DNA of 64,000 bases from Dactylorhiza incarnata (taxonomy: Eukaryota > Streptophyta > Magnoliopsida > Asparagales > Orchidaceae), in contig JAWHQI010000064.1 in the NCBI GenBank assembly GCA_033032865.1, positions 4,092,001 through 4,156,000 on the forward strand. Reading direction: 5' to 3'. A program made the translations under genes and the position numbers. Positions 63,562 through 64,000 of the stretch are shown piece by piece; the stretch's first letter is position 1; every line of letters starts with the position of its first letter. The notes under the pieces are model-generated. The model ran no database searches and was not told the DNA's origin. It saw only the letters and a list, made by a program, of their open reading frames with translations.

Positions 63562-64000
63562 ACTAAATTTTAACGCTTGGATGGAGAAACATGAGTTCAC
63601 AGATAAAAGTAATCCTCTTGCACTCGTCCTATGTGAATATAATTTAATTGAAGCCACGTCTAATTCTTGGTGACTTGATAGTGAAGTAACTAATCATGTT
63701 GCTTACACATTACATGGATTCACGAACAGGAGGAGGGCAAGCAAGGATGAGTGTAGACTCACAGTTGACAACAACGCTGAAGTGGAAGTCGAGTTTATTG
63801 GGGATGTCTGCTTGATTTTAGATTATAATTTTAAGCTTTTATTGAGAGACACTTTCTATATTCCTACATTTAGAATAAACTTAATTTCTGTTTCTGCATT
63901 AGATAAATTTAATTATGGTTTCAACATTTCTAGTGGCTTAATTCAGTTGTTCTATGACTCACAAGTTGTAATTCATTGATCTATGTCTAATAGATAATAT
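63562..64000 (+). pseudogene. Copia protease and pre-integrase start, cut by window end
   Basis: After a short linker the protease motif is visible as SW, TGA, LDSEVTNHV. The family has two Trp before LDSG, so the TGA stands at a Trp position and the Gly of DSG is Glu. Then LRDTFYIPTFRINLISVSAL, the conserved end of the protease/pre-integrase junction. The element continues beyond 64000. Confidence 0.8.

Noticed and set aside
1..64000. tRNA, rRNA, riboswitch or organellar sequence
   Set aside because: No such gene or structure was recognised; tRNA-like matches are only primer binding sites and SINE promoter boxes.

Overview
This is nuclear DNA from a flowering plant, probably a eudicot. The evidence is a spliced host gene with GT-AG introns and a plant-specific golgin product, plant-type Ty1/copia and Ty3/gypsy retrotransposons primed by initiator tRNA-Met, an L1-type LINE, Au-like SINEs and MITEs. 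I see no bacterial, organellar or viral genome. Nearly all open frames belong to decayed transposable elements.

The one convincing host gene lies on the minus strand. Six exons at 48664-48960, 48475-48540, 32542-32744, 14109-14163, 13829-14011 and 12996-13337 join in frame. They encode the C-terminal half of a golgin candidate 3/4 type protein (GRIP-related ARF-binding, GRAB, domain). Its 5' exons were not found and probably lie beyond the window. Two introns are huge (about 15.7 and 18.4 kb) because mobile elements landed in them.

Layout. 1-2363: 3' half of a copia element and its 3' LTR. 2364-4084: a GC-rich hairpin, a CT microsatellite and a broken Myb/SANT-like gene. 4085-8055: a dead LINE carrying a double-hairpin MITE, followed by a gag-less copia element. 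8056-11865: a short gypsy-type element with ~390-bp LTRs and no pol, itself carrying a hAT-like insertion. 12284-14163: a foldback element and the 3' exons of the golgin gene. 14620-17716: a second copy of the short element plus a 1.19-kb tandem duplication. 17717-29817: a 12-kb Tat-lineage gypsy element on the minus strand. It has gag, protease, RT, two RNase H domains and integrase, an 88-bp tandem array, and two spliced genes with their own TATA boxes on the opposite strand. 29818-35330: golgin intron with GC-rich LTR-like repeats and one golgin exon. 35331-47374: a CRM/Reina-like gypsy element with a perfect 5-bp target duplication, whose 5' LTR was split by a hAT-derived segment and by a solo LTR. 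47375-50418: an Au-like SINE, two golgin exons and unassigned sequence. 50419-61310: a gag-only gypsy element whose LTR was split by a complete 9.65-kb Tekay/Del chromovirus (50576-60227, target duplication aaaac). 61800-64000: 5' part of another copia element.

The insertions give a relative history: LINE before its MITE; short gypsy before its hAT-like insert; CRM-like element before its hAT segment and solo LTR; gag-only element before Tekay. Many stops sit where family alignments expect Trp, Gln or Arg codons (TGG to TGA/TAG, CAG/CAA to TAG/TAA, CGA to TGA), as expected from deamination of methylated cytosine in silenced DNA.
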